The translations under genes and the position numbers were made by a program. The notes beneath the pieces are model-generated. The model did no database searches, had not been told where the DNA came from, and was given only the letters and a program-made list of their open reading frames with translations. From an uncultured Slackia sp. (GTDB taxonomy: Bacteria; Actinomycetota; Coriobacteriia; Coriobacteriales; Eggerthellaceae): a stretch of DNA of 33,880 nucleotides. Numbering within the stretch: position 1 is the first letter of the stretch; each line of letters begins with the position of its first letter. Below are positions 23,304 through 32,433 of the stretch, one piece after another. The DNA lies in the NCBI GenBank assembly GCA_937895975.1, contig CALBLG010000113.1, forward strand, positions 1-33,880, in the 5' to 3' direction.

Positions 23304-26180
23304 ATGCGCGAATACGATGTCGCCATTGTGGGCGCGGGCGTGGCCGGATGCTGCACGGCTCGGGAATGCGCCCGCTTCTCTATGAACGTTGCGGTGTTTG
23401 AGGCGGGGCTCGACGTGGCCGATGGGGCCACGCGCGCGAACAGCGGAATCGTGCACGCGGGTTACGACCCTAAACCCGGCACGCGCAAGGCGCGATACAA
23501 TGTGGCCGGTGCGAAACTTTACCCGCGATGGGCTAATGAGCTGGGAATTCCTTATATTCAAAACGGTTCTATGGTACTCGCGTTTACCGAAGACGAATTT
23601 GCGGCAATACAAGGCCTGCGCGAACGGGGCGAAGAAAACGGCGTCGAGGGCCTGCGCGTGATTGACGCTGCCGAGTTGCGCGAACTTGAGCCGAACGTTT
23701 CGCCTGAAGCGCTTGGCGCGTTGCTTGTGCCCACGGGCGGCATCTGCGACCCGTACGCCGTGGCGTTTCGCAGCGCCGAAAACGCTGCGCGCAACGGCGT
23801 CGAATTCCATTTCGACAGTCGCGTTGCGGCGATCTCGGCGGTCGAGGATGGCGGCTATGTGCTGCGCGTCGAAAACGTCGACGGGCTGTGCGCCGAAGCC
23901 GTGCACGCGCGCGTGGTGGTGAACGCCGCGGGCGTGCATGCCGACGAGGTGCACGACATGGTGGCGCCTCATGCATTTTCAATAACTCCCCGTCGCGGCG
24001 AATACAGCCTGATGGATACCGATATGGGCGGTCTGTTTGCGCATACGATGTTTCAGGCTCCCACAAAAGCGGGAAAGGGCGTTTTGGTGAGCCCTACCGT
24101 GCATGGGAATTTGCTCGTTGGCCCTAATGCCGTCGTGCAAACCGATAAAGACGCGACGGCAACAACTGCCGAGGGCCTGGACGAAATCGCGTCGGCGGCG
24201 AGGAAAACCTACCCAGCACTGAACATGCGCGGGCGCATTACCACCTTCGCGGGCGTGCGCGCCACGGGCGATACGGGCGATTTCGAGATTGGTGAGGTGC
24301 CGCAGGCGCCCGGCTTCTTCGACATTGCGTGTTTCGAGTCGCCGGGGCTCACCTCTGCACCGGCGGTGGCCGAAGATATTGCGCGGCAAATTGCCGCGAA
24401 GCTTGGTGTTGGCGAAAACGCGCAGTTCAACCCTGTGCTTGAACTGCAACCGCCCTTTAAGACCATGGGCGATTCGCGGCGCGCGAAGGCTATTGCCGAA
24501 AACCCCGCCATGGGCCATATTTTGTGCCGCTGCTGCGAGGTGACCGAGGCAGACGTGGTTGCGGTGCTGCGCACGACGCTTCCCGTGTTGTGCCTCGATA
24601 CGCTGAAATGGCGCACGGGCGCCATGATGGGTCGCTGCCATGGCGGTTTTTGCACGCCCGAGTTGGCGAAAGTGATTGCGCGCGAGACGGGCGTTTCGCC
24701 CGACCACCTGCCGAAACGCTTTGCCGACTCGAGCGTCGTGGCTGCGGCGCCCGAACACTACGCAGACCTTGCTGCTGTCGAAGCGGCACATGCGATTGGC
24801 GCGTGCTCGTGCCATACGGCAGGTGCACTTGCCCCCGAAGGCTTCGGTGCGACCGATTATGACGTCGCCGTGATAGGCGGTGGCGCGGCGGGCATCGCCG
24901 CTGCGGCATCGGCCGCGCGCGAAGGCGCTCGCGTTGTGCTCGTCGATCGCGAGAGCCGGCAAGGCGGAATTTTGAAGCAATGCATTCATAATGGCTTTGG
25001 CCTGCATCGTTTCGGCGAGGAATTGACGGGCCCCGAATACGCTTCGCGCGAACTGGCGACCCTTGACGGCCTGGCTGTTGACGTGGTGCGTGACGCGAGC
25101 GTGCTGCGTATCGAGAACGGCCTTGAGGGCGTGCGCGACATCGCGGTTGAAACTGTGTCGCCAGCGGGGGAGCGCACAATCCGTGCGGGCGCAGCAGTGC
25201 TGGCCACGGGTTCGCGTGAGCGGGGTGCGGGCGCCTTGGGAACGCCGGGCACGCGACCTGCGGGCGTGTTCTCGGCTGGGTCGGCGCAGAATTTCATGAA
25301 TCTGCAGGGTTGCGCACCGGGGCACGAGGTCGTCATTCTGGGCTCAGGCGACATCGGGCTCATCATGGCCCGTCGCCTCACGTTCGCGGGCGCGCACGTG
25401 GCGGGCGTGTTCGAAATCAACCCCACGGCGAGCGGCCTGCGGCGCAATATCGTGCAATGCCTCGACGATTTCGGCATTCCCCTGCATACATCGACAACCG
25501 TGGTGGGTATAGAAGGGAAATCCCACCTCGAAGCCGTCGTGGTGAGCAAGGTCGACGAGCGTTACGCGCCAATCGAGGGCACCGAGCGCCGCATTCCGTG
25601 CGATACGTTGCTGCTTTCGGTGGGGCTTATTCCCGAAAATGCGCTTGCGACCGAGGCGGGCGTAGCGCTTGACCCCATGACGGGCGGGGCGATTGTCGAC
25701 GACCGCTTCGAAACCAGCGCATTGGGTCTTTTCGCCTGCGGCAACGCGCTGCATATTCACGATTTGGTCGATTTCGTGTCCGACGAGGGCGATCATGCGG
25801 GTGCTGCGGCCGCTCGCCGCGCACTGCGTCGAGCCGTGACGCCTAATGCAACGCCGCCTGCGACTACATCGCGTGACGGCGCTGTGCCTACCTGCGCGGG
25901 CGATGGCGTGCGCTACATCGTCCCCCAATTCGTGCACTCTGCGACCGAGCGCGTCACATTGCGCTTCCGCACATCGGCTTCGTTCGAGAATGCGGCCATT
26001 GTCATTGAAAAGCGCCAGGCCACAGGCGAAGTTGAATTGGTGAAGCGCCGGCGCGTGCTGGTTGCCGTGCCGGCAGAGATGCAAAGCGTTGCGCTGCCGG
26101 GTGCGGCCTTTGAGGGCGCGGCCGAGGTGTTAGTGCGCATCGAGCCAGCTGACGCACAAGGGGAAGGCGGTGCGCGATGA
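23304..26180 (+). CDS. GlpA-like FAD oxidoreductase fused to BFD [2Fe-2S] domain and a second NAD/FAD oxidoreductase
   Basis: A 958-residue fusion. Residues 1-390 are a DAO/GlpA-type flavoprotein (DVAIVGAGVAGCCTA, ATRANSGIVHAGYDP), of the kind that oxidises glycerol-3-phosphate or 2-hydroxy acids. Residues 405-465 are a BFD-like iron-sulfur domain (C408, C410, C411, C445, C450). Residues 518-840 are a pyridine-nucleotide-disulfide oxidoreductase with FAD motif VIGGGAAG and NAD motif ILGSGDIG; a small beta-rich domain ends the chain. In many anaerobes these two parts are separate genes followed by DUF1667, as here. The ATG at 23304 has AAGGGGG upstream. Its stop overlaps the DUF1667 start. The substrate is inferred only. 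Confidence 0.87.
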   Translation: MREYDVAIVGAGVAGCCTARECARFSMNVAVFEAGLDVADGATRANSGIVHAGYDPKPGTRKARYNVAGAKLYPRWANELGIPYIQNGSMVLAFTEDEFAAIQGLRERGEENGVEGLRVIDAAELRELEPNVSPEALGALLVPTGGICDPYAVAFRSAENAARNGVEFHFDSRVAAISAVEDGGYVLRVENVDGLCAEAVHARVVVNAAGVHADEVHDMVAPHAFSITPRRGEYSLMDTDMGGLFAHTMFQAPTKAGKGVLVSPTVHGNLLVGPNAVVQTDKDATATTAEGLDEIASAARKTYPALNMRGRITTFAGVRATGDTGDFEIGEVPQAPGFFDIACFESPGLTSAPAVAEDIARQIAAKLGVGENAQFNPVLELQPPFKTMGDSRRAKAIAENPAMGHILCRCCEVTEADVVAVLRTTLPVLCLDTLKWRTGAMMGRCHGGFCTPELAKVIARETGVSPDHLPKRFADSSVVAAAPEHYADLAAVEAAHAIGACSCHTAGALAPEGFGATDYDVAVIGGGAAGIAAAASAAREGARVVLVDRESRQGGILKQCIHNGFGLHRFGEELTGPEYASRELATLDGLAVDVVRDASVLRIENGLEGVRDIAVETVSPAGERTIRAGAAVLATGSRERGAGALGTPGTRPAGVFSAGSAQNFMNLQGCAPGHEVVILGSGDIGLIMARRLTFAGAHVAGVFEINPTASGLRRNIVQCLDDFGIPLHTSTTVVGIEGKSHLEAVVVSKVDERYAPIEGTERRIPCDTLLLSVGLIPENALATEAGVALDPMTGGAIVDDRFETSALGLFACGNALHIHDLVDFVSDEGDHAGAAAARRALRRAVTPNATPPATTSRDGAVPTCAGDGVRYIVPQFVHSATERVTLRFRTSASFENAAIVIEKRQATGEVELVKRRRVLVAVPAEMQSVALPGAAFEGAAEVLVRIEPADAQGEGGAR

Positions 26181-26644
26181 TCGAGGAAAAAAACGTGCAG
26201 AATCAACCGCCGCGTTGGCGGGGCGTTGCCGAGCGTCGCAAGGAAGGGCCTGTTCAAACGGGTACGCCGGCGCGCGCCTATGAGGAAGTGTACACGTGCA
26301 TTTGCTGCCCGCTGGGCTGCAGGCTTACGGTGATGCTGCAACAAGGGCCGGCCGGTTTGGATGTGACGGGCGTTGTGGGCTATACATGCCGCCGCGGTAA
26401 AGACTACGCACGCCAAGAGGCCACGCATCCCGTGCGCATGGTAACGGCGGCCGTTCCCGTCGAGGGACGTTTGCGTCCGGTAAGCGCGAAAACGGCGCAG
26501 CCCATCGCGAAAGATCGAATGCGCGCCGCGCTCGAGGAAATTCGCGCCCTTCGCGTGCAACCGCCCGTACGCGAGGGCGATACGCTGCTCGAAAACGTGG
26601 CGGGCACGGGCATCGCGCTAGTTGCCACGAAAACCGTGGAGTAG
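26177..26644 (+). CDS. DUF1667 protein (CxxCPLGC)
   Basis: A 155-residue cytosolic protein whose ATG overlaps the preceding stop (ATGA). After a basic, Gln-rich N-terminus of about 35 residues comes CICCPLGCRL (about residues 42-51), and a further Cys in GYTCRRGKDYARQEATHPVR; these four Cys are a likely metal or Fe-S site and the sequence defines DUF1667. Family members accompany glycerol-3-phosphate-dehydrogenase-like flavoproteins in anaerobes. The usual length is about 120; the extra N-terminus is unusual. Role inferred as electron-transfer or assembly partner of the upstream fusion. Confidence 0.85.
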   Translation: MIEEKNVQNQPPRWRGVAERRKEGPVQTGTPARAYEEVYTCICCPLGCRLTVMLQQGPAGLDVTGVVGYTCRRGKDYARQEATHPVRMVTAAVPVEGRLRPVSAKTAQPIAKDRMRAALEEIRALRVQPPVREGDTLLENVAGTGIALVATKTVE

Positions 26645-26691
26645 CGGGCGAAACGCTGCAGGGGTTTGGCTTCAACAAGGAAAATGGCCTT

Positions 26692-26850
26692 TTGTTGGCA
26701 AGAAATCCGAGTTTTGCAGCGAATTTCGCGGCAATTCCCGACGAAGTGATTTGCGCTAGAATTGCGAGCTTTTTCTGAGCTGGGGTTTTGTATTCGATGC
26801 TTGCATTTCGCTTCAGATTTGGCTGCAAATCTCGGATTTTCTGCCATCAA
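26692..26850. repeat. Intergenic inverted-repeat element, copy B
   Basis: The 29 bp at 26692-26720 and the inverted copy at 26822-26850 match at 25 of 29 positions and match copy A (1146-1174) at all but two positions on the left arm. The enclosed span is 101 bp, nearly the same as in copy A. The right arm runs into the last codon and stop of the convergent LuxR gene (stop 26847-26849). Confidence 0.8.
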
Positions 26851-28457
26851 GAGGGTTGTTTTCTTGCGGCGTCGTGCTCTGCCATGGCTTTCGGCAGGTC
26901 CATGAGTTCTTGCTGGGAATGCACGCCGCATTTCGAGAAAATATTGCGCGCATGGGCGTGTACGGTGTTCAACGAGATAATGAGCTCGTCGCGAATATAA
27001 GGTCGGCTGCGACCGGCTAAAAGCAGCGCGCATATCTCGGTTTCGCGTTCGGTAAGGCCGTATTGCCGCTGCAGTGAACGAGCTTGCAATTCGAATAACT
27101 CAGATAGGGAAGGCGATATCGACGTGGCGCCGGTTGGCGTCTTGCTTTCGGCGCCGGCGTTGCAAGCGCTTTCCGCGGGCTGCAGCGCCGCGTCGGGAGA
27201 TTTCGCGCCGCTGCTTGTTTGAGCCGTGCCCGTCGGCTTCTCGTTCTCGGGCGCTTCCTCCTTCGCTAAGAACAACGGGTTTTTCGCGCGGCCCGCGAAA
27301 AACCAATCGGGATTGAACCCGAACACCATCGCGGCTAAAACGGCCGCTCCCGTGATGAGCGTCGCCGCGCCGGTAAGCGATTCCTCATGTCCCACGGCGG
27401 GAAGCGAAAAGGCCAGCCCGCAGACGATGCCCAATCCTTCGGCGGCCACAAAGCTCGCCATGGCCACAACGGGGTTGAAGCCTGCGCGACATACATGTTT
27501 TGGCGTTACGACCCAAATGGTGAATTGCGCGCCGAATACCGCGAGAAAGTTCGCGGCGTATGCCACGCTTTTGTAGTCGTACAGCGCATTGGGACCCATG
27601 GCGAAAATGCCGCAACCGAGCACCATAAGCGGCATGCTCCAGCGATACATGAGCGAATAATTCAGGAAACGCACATGGCGTAGGCACAGCAGGAACATGC
27701 CCACGGCCACCGCTGCCGCGCATGAAAACGGAACCAGGTAGTGCATGATTCGGTCGCCTACCACGCTGGGCGACGATATGACGCGAAATGACGAGAACTG
27801 CACCCAGAACAGGCAGTACATAGCAAGCAAGGGGGCCATGCTTTTCAGCTGAGGCGCTATGCGTCCCGCGATGGGCTTGTTCGAGCTGCATGCACATTCC
27901 CCAACGAAAGGGCACGTCCAGAAATCGGCGCATCGAAACGCGAGCGCCATGCTGCCGATGGGCATGAGTATGCAGGCGACGGCGAATAGGGGCCCCTTGA
28001 TCGCGAGCAGCACGAAATACGTTGCGAATGCGAGCATAAAGGCCATAGGCACGGCGGCTTCGAGCTTCGATACCTTAAAGCCACTGAGCCGCTGGCACCA
28101 AATAACCGCCATCACGGCCAGGCCCGACCCGGCCAAAAGGCCGCCTGCGGCCGAGACGGGCACGTTCCATGATTCGTGCAAAAAGCTCAGCCATATAAGA
28201 AGCGATCCAACGCCAGCGGCGGCCGCTCCGATGGCGCCCGCCGTGGTTTTCCCGGCGAATGGCGTGCGCGCCCGCAGCGCGACAAGGCACAGGGCGGTAA
28301 TCGCCATGCCGAGCCCCGCGTAGATCCACACGTGCTCAGAGCTGCGCAAGACGCTGGCGTGAGGAATAAGCCCGCATGAGAAAAACGAGCAATACATCCA
28401 GGCGAGCAAAAGCCCGAGCCCCAGCGCTTCGCGCCAGCTGCGGCGTATTTCCTTCAT
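26847..28457 (-). CDS. LuxR-family regulator with multi-span membrane N-terminus
   Basis: A 536-residue protein. About residues 10-400 form some twelve hydrophobic spans, an MFS-like sensor module. A low-complexity linker (Ala/Glu/Thr-rich) follows, then a LuxR helix-turn-helix near the C-terminus (LTERETEICALLLAGRSRPY, SLNTVHAHARNIFSKCGVHS). No receiver domain, so the signal probably reaches it through the membrane part. The ATG at 28457 is preferred over a TTG at 28478 because AAGGGGG lies between them at the right distance. It is divergent from the molybdoenzyme operon across 244 bp; such pairs are common in Eggerthellaceae and imply local control. Confidence 0.88.
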   Translation of the reverse strand: MKEIRRSWREALGLGLLLAWMYCSFFSCGLIPHASVLRSSEHVWIYAGLGMAITALCLVALRARTPFAGKTTAGAIGAAAAGVGSLLIWLSFLHESWNVPVSAAGGLLAGSGLAVMAVIWCQRLSGFKVSKLEAAVPMAFMLAFATYFVLLAIKGPLFAVACILMPIGSMALAFRCADFWTCPFVGECACSSNKPIAGRIAPQLKSMAPLLAMYCLFWVQFSSFRVISSPSVVGDRIMHYLVPFSCAAAVAVGMFLLCLRHVRFLNYSLMYRWSMPLMVLGCGIFAMGPNALYDYKSVAYAANFLAVFGAQFTIWVVTPKHVCRAGFNPVVAMASFVAAEGLGIVCGLAFSLPAVGHEESLTGAATLITGAAVLAAMVFGFNPDWFFAGRAKNPLFLAKEEAPENEKPTGTAQTSSGAKSPDAALQPAESACNAGAESKTPTGATSISPSLSELFELQARSLQRQYGLTERETEICALLLAGRSRPYIRDELIISLNTVHAHARNIFSKCGVHSQQELMDLPKAMAEHDAARKQPS

Positions 28458-28572
28458 AGGCGCATCCCCCTTGCGCAATTATTCAGCTCCCTTGTGCAAG
28501 TGTAATGCAGGCTTTGCCAAGCGGTGGCGCTTTCTTTTCCCAAAGTGGCCGCGAATAAAAAATAGTCACGAT

Positions 28573-28622
28573 ATGGTTAGGCGTGACCTGGTGTTTTGCA
28601 TTCATTAAAAGAATCTAACCAT
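28573..28622. promoter_or_regulatory. Operator-like inverted repeat in the divergent LuxR/molybdoenzyme promoter region
   Basis: ATGGTTAG at 28573-28580 is exactly inverted as CTAACCAT at 28615-28622, 34 bp apart; each is followed by a GGCGT-AC-like octamer (GGCGTGAC, GGCGTTAC). It lies 80-130 bp before the catalytic gene and is a candidate LuxR target. No promoter with good spacing is obvious. Confidence 0.45.
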
Positions 28623-28701
28623 GGCGTTACGATGCGCTTGGCCTCGCAAGGCGGCATTCTTGAATCAGGTTTCGGGCTATTCACAACAAAGGAGGGGGAA
28701 G

Positions 28702-31700
28702 ATGAAACCAATCAATCTCGATCGGCGCACGTTCGTCAAGGCGTCTGCTGCTTTGGGCGCGCTGTCGATCGCGGGTGCCGGTGCGGTGGCAAAGCCTGCA
28801 ACGCTCGCCGTTGCCGCCGAGTATCCGGAACAGCGTCACGGCCAGCCTGCTGAGGCGACCGTCGACGCCAAAACGGGGAAGTGTCCATCAATGAAGACGT
28901 GGTCGTGCGCTACAGCGCGTGCCTGGGCTGCTACAGCAGCTGCGGCAATCGCTTGAAGCTCGACCGCGCGACGGGGCGCTTGCTGTCTGTGGGCGGCAAT
29001 CCCTACAACCCGTCGAGCGCGTTTCCGTATTTGAATTTCGATGAGCCGCTCGAAAAGGCGTACAAATCTATGAGTTTTGCCAACGGCGAGGGCAACCTGT
29101 CGCGCGGCACCGTATGCGGCCGCGGTCAGGGCACGCAAACCACGTACAACCAGCCCGATCGCATCACGGTGCCGCTGAAGCGCGCCGGCAAGCGCGGCGA
29201 GGGGAAATGGAAGGCGATTAGCTGGGAACAGCTGATCAAGGAAGTGACCGAAGGCGGCAAGCTGTTCGCCGATGCTGGCGAAGATCGCGAAGTCGAAGGC
29301 TTCAAAGCGCTCCACGACACCAAAACTCCTATGAATGCCGACTGCCCCAGCTTGGGCCCCATCTCGAACCAGTTCGTGCTGCTCGGCGGCCGCGGCGATG
29401 GGCGCACCATCATCGGCACACGCTTCACCAATTGCTTCGGCTCCATCAACCAATACGGCCACGCCGCTACTTGAGGCGGCTCCCAGGTCAACCGTGCGTT
29501 GACAGAATCTGCTACACGCAACACCCAGCCCGACCTCGAGGAAGGCGAGTACGTCCTGTGGATGGGCGGCTTCCCGGGCGCCACGGGCAAAAGCTTCCAA
29601 GGCATTGCGAAGCGAACCGTCGAATTGCTCAAATCGGGCAAGGCGAAAATGGACGTGCTCGACCCCGTTCTGGGCAACGGGTGCGTTACTCCCACCATCC
29701 CCAACATCCATTGGGTTCCCACGAAAACGGCCACGAGCTCTGCGTTCTCGCTCGCCGTTATCCAATACGCGCTCGACGAGGGCCTCACGACGCCCGAGAT
29801 TCTCGAGTTCGCGAATTACAAGGCGGCGGTCGCTGGCGGCTATGCCGGCTACACCAATGCGACGCACCTGGTGATCGTCGACCCCAACCACAAGAATTAT
29901 CGCAAGCTCATGCGCCCGGCCGATGCGGGTCTCGAAACCCCCGAAGCCGACCCCAAAGCCACCACCACGCCCACGTATTACGTGGTGATCGACAAAGAAA
30001 CCGGTGAGCCCGCCATCAATACGTCGGCCACGCACGGCACGCTCGAATTCGAAGGCGAAGTCAATGGTGTGCAGGTGCGTTCGAGCTGGCTGTTCTTGAA
30101 GGAAAACGTCTACGAGCACACCATCGAGGAATATTCCGAGATTTGCGGTGTTCCCGTCGATGAAATCAAGCGCATCTCGAAGGAATTCTTCGGTCACGGT
30201 ACGAAGTCTTCCGCCCGCGGTTTGGGCGGTACGACGTGCGTCAACGGAACCGACGCCACGTTCGCGTTCCGCGTGCTGAACGCCATGGTTGGCTCCAACC
30301 AGATGACGGGCGGTTGCAACGTGTACCGCGTGGGCGCGAAAACGACGGCCGACGGCGCACGCTACAAGCTGGCGACTATCGCGAACAAGCCGGCGGTTTC
30401 TGCGAAAACCGCAGCGTATATCTGCCGCACCGGCAAAGCATGGACGGCGACCGACGAATATAAGGCGCGCGTCGCTGCGGGCGAGAAGAGTCCCACGCCC
30501 AAGCTGCCATGGTTCGCGGGCTCGCAAACCTCTGACAACCAGGCGCTTATGTCCATCGTGAACCAGTACCCCTACCAGGCGAAGATTCTGCTTTCGTGGA
30601 TGAACGATTGCATTCAGGCGACGCCGGGCGCCCTGCGCGACGAAGTCGTCGAGCGTCTGTGCGACCCCGAGGTCGTGCCGCTGCACATCGCGTGCGACGT
30701 GTTCATGGGCGAGCATGCCTCTCTCGCCGACTACATCGTGCCCGACACTACGCCGTTCGAGAGCTTCGGCGTCGTGACCAACGAGGGCTACTGGCGCGGA
30801 AAGGGCAACTCGGTCCGCTGGCGCGCGAAAGAGCCCGAAAGCATGAAACTTTCCGACGGCCGCTGCGCAAGCTTCGAGGCATTCGTGTGCGACGTCGCGG
30901 CCGCGTGCGATTTGCCCGGTTTCGGCGAAGACGCCATCGAGGGCGTCGATGGCAAGAAGTGGCCTCTTAACGATGCGTGCGACTATTTCTTGAAGGCCGT
31001 GGCGAACCTCGCCTACGACACCAAGCCCGTTGACGATATTTCCGAGCAAGACATCCGCACGCAGGCGCTCGACGAGCTGCCTAGGGAATGGGAACAGGCG
31101 GTTTCTGCCGAGGAATGGCCCAAGGTGCTCAACGTGCTTTCGCGCGGCGGTCGTTTCTGGCCCATCGAGACCAGCCAAAAAGACGGCAAAAGCGCGTTCG
31201 CGGCGGAATACCTCGCTTATATCTACAGCGAGGCGAAGGGCGCCCAGAAGAACAACTTCACGGGCGAATATCCCGATGGCGCCATGCGTTGGGTCCCTGA
31301 AGATTTCTGCGATCGCACGCCGATCGCCGAGGCCTACGACGCGAAGGAATTTCCGTTCCGCTCCACGAACTACAAGCCGCGCTTCCGCTCTATTTCCATG
31401 CAGGCGAACAATCCGATCATGCGCGATCTGTGCGCCTCGAATTACTTGGAAATCAACTTGGAAGACGCTGCTGAGCTGGGTATTCACGATGGCGATCAGG
31501 TGCGCATCACCAACCCGGGCGGCGATGTGATGCAGGGTGAGGCCATGGTGCGCGCGGGCATCGCGAAAGGCACGTTCGGCGTGGCCTATGGCTATGGGCA
31601 CCACTCCTATGGGGCGAAAACCTACAGCATCGACGGCGATACCTTCGAAGGCAGCGAAGAGGTCGGCTCCGGCGTCCACCTTCAAACCATGCTCGACCCG

Positions 31701-31793
31701 AAGCTTGACGACGGCGTGATTTACCCGCTTGTTGACCATGATGCGAATTCGCCGGGACGTTCGGGCGGCATGTACAAGATCGAGAAGGCCTAA
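28702..31793 (+). CDS. Tat-exported molybdopterin oxidoreductase catalytic subunit; -1 shift at 28875-28878 and in-frame TGA (selenocysteine) at 29472
   Basis: Read with one -1 shift and TGA as Sec, this gives 1030 residues. The ATG follows AAAGGAGGGGG. A Tat signal (DRRTFVKASAALG) leads. Frame 1 runs to GGGG at 28875-28878; stepping back one base continues as TGEVSINEDV, then Fe-S ligands C74, C77, C81 and C139, typical of DMSO-reductase-family enzymes. Without the shift, translation stops at 28956. TGA at 29472-29474 (residue 258, HAAT-U-GGS) is where PsrA/TtrA-like enzymes place the Mo-ligand Cys. The remaining 772 residues are intact, including the C-terminal dinucleotide-binding domain. 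Ferredoxin and NrfD subunits follow. Substrate unknown. A pseudogene is possible but less likely. Confidence 0.75.
28872..28880 (+). other. Frameshift site (GGGG run) in the molybdoenzyme gene
   Basis: In the signal-peptide frame the codons are ACG GGG AAG; after a -1 slip of the Gly tRNA on GGGG the next codons are GAA GTG TCC, joining the two coding frames with no loss. A G5 run would give the same protein without slipping, so a one-base deletion or sequencing error is equally consistent. Confidence 0.7.
29475..29503 (+). promoter_or_regulatory. Candidate bacterial SECIS element
   Basis: GTCAAC (29487-29492) pairs perfectly with GTTGAC (29498-29503), leaving the loop CGTGC. The loop is 19-23 nt after the TGA and has G in its second position, both as described for bacterial SECIS elements. 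The stem is short and I cannot fold the wider region. Confidence 0.5.
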
Positions 31794-31807
31794 AGGGGGT
31801 GTCTGCA

Positions 31808-32428
31808 ATGAGCGAAGAAAAACGATTCGGCATGCTCATCGACCTGTCGACGTGCATCGGCTGCAACGCGTGCGCCGTTGCCTGCAAGCAGGAAAACGAT
31901 GTGCCGCTGGGCAGCTTCAACACGTGGGTTGAAAGCTGGGATGTGACCGTCGACGGCCGCACGTGCCGCGCGAACATGCCCAAATTGTGCAACCACTGCG
32001 AAGACGCCCCGTGCGTGAAGGTGTGCCCCACGGGCGCGAGCTTCAAAACCGAAGAGGGTGTGGTGCTCGTCGACGCCGATAAATGCATCGGCTGCAAATA
32101 CTGCATGGCGGCCTGCCCCTATCAGGTTCGCTGGGTGAATGACGCCGGCGAGGTGGACAAGTGCACGTTCTGCTACCACCGCACGTCAAATGGGCTTTTG
32201 CCCGCGTGCGTAAGCACATGCGTCACGCGTGCCTGCTATTTCGGCGATTTGAACGACCCCGAAAGCGACATCTCGAAAAAGATCGCCGAGCTGGGAAGCG
32301 AGGGGCTTTACGCCGACCTCGGTCTTAAGCCGCAGGTCACGTATGTGGGCCTTTCCGAAACGCTTGATGCGCCGGTTGCATCGGCGATCCATCGTGGCGG
32401 CAACGTCGCGAAGAAGTACGAGGGGTGA
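31808..32428 (+). CDS. Four-cluster ferredoxin (electron-transfer) subunit, PsrB/DmsB-like
   Basis: A 206-residue iron-sulfur subunit passing electrons between the membrane subunit and the molybdenum site. Sixteen cysteines in four groups bind four [4Fe-4S] clusters: C16/C19/C22/C26, C61/C64/C69/C73, C93/C96/C99/C103 and C119/C122/C134/C138. No signal peptide, as expected for a subunit carried out with its Tat partner. The ATG at 31808 is preferred over GTG 31799, because AAGGGGG at 31793-31799 is the ribosome site. It begins 14 bp after the catalytic subunit. Confidence 0.93.
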   Translation: MSEEKRFGMLIDLSTCIGCNACAVACKQENDVPLGSFNTWVESWDVTVDGRTCRANMPKLCNHCEDAPCVKVCPTGASFKTEEGVVLVDADKCIGCKYCMAACPYQVRWVNDAGEVDKCTFCYHRTSNGLLPACVSTCVTRACYFGDLNDPESDISKKIAELGSEGLYADLGLKPQVTYVGLSETLDAPVASAIHRGGNVAKKYEG

Positions 32429-32433
32429 TCGCC

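Noticed and set aside
28881..29474. Independent gene starting at GTG 28881 and ending at the TGA
   Set aside because: No usable ribosome site, no Tat signal, and the sequence begins in the middle of the Fe-S domain and stops in the middle of the active site; it is part of the larger enzyme.
29499..31793. Separate protein starting at TTG 29499
   Set aside because: The sequence immediately upstream up to the TGA is family-like in the same frame, and no ribosome site precedes the TTG.
28836..31808. A 990-codon open frame on the minus strand opposite the molybdoenzyme gene
   Set aside because: It mirrors the codon bias of the plus-strand gene, has no family motif and is rich in His/Arg/Val as antisense frames of high-GC genes are.
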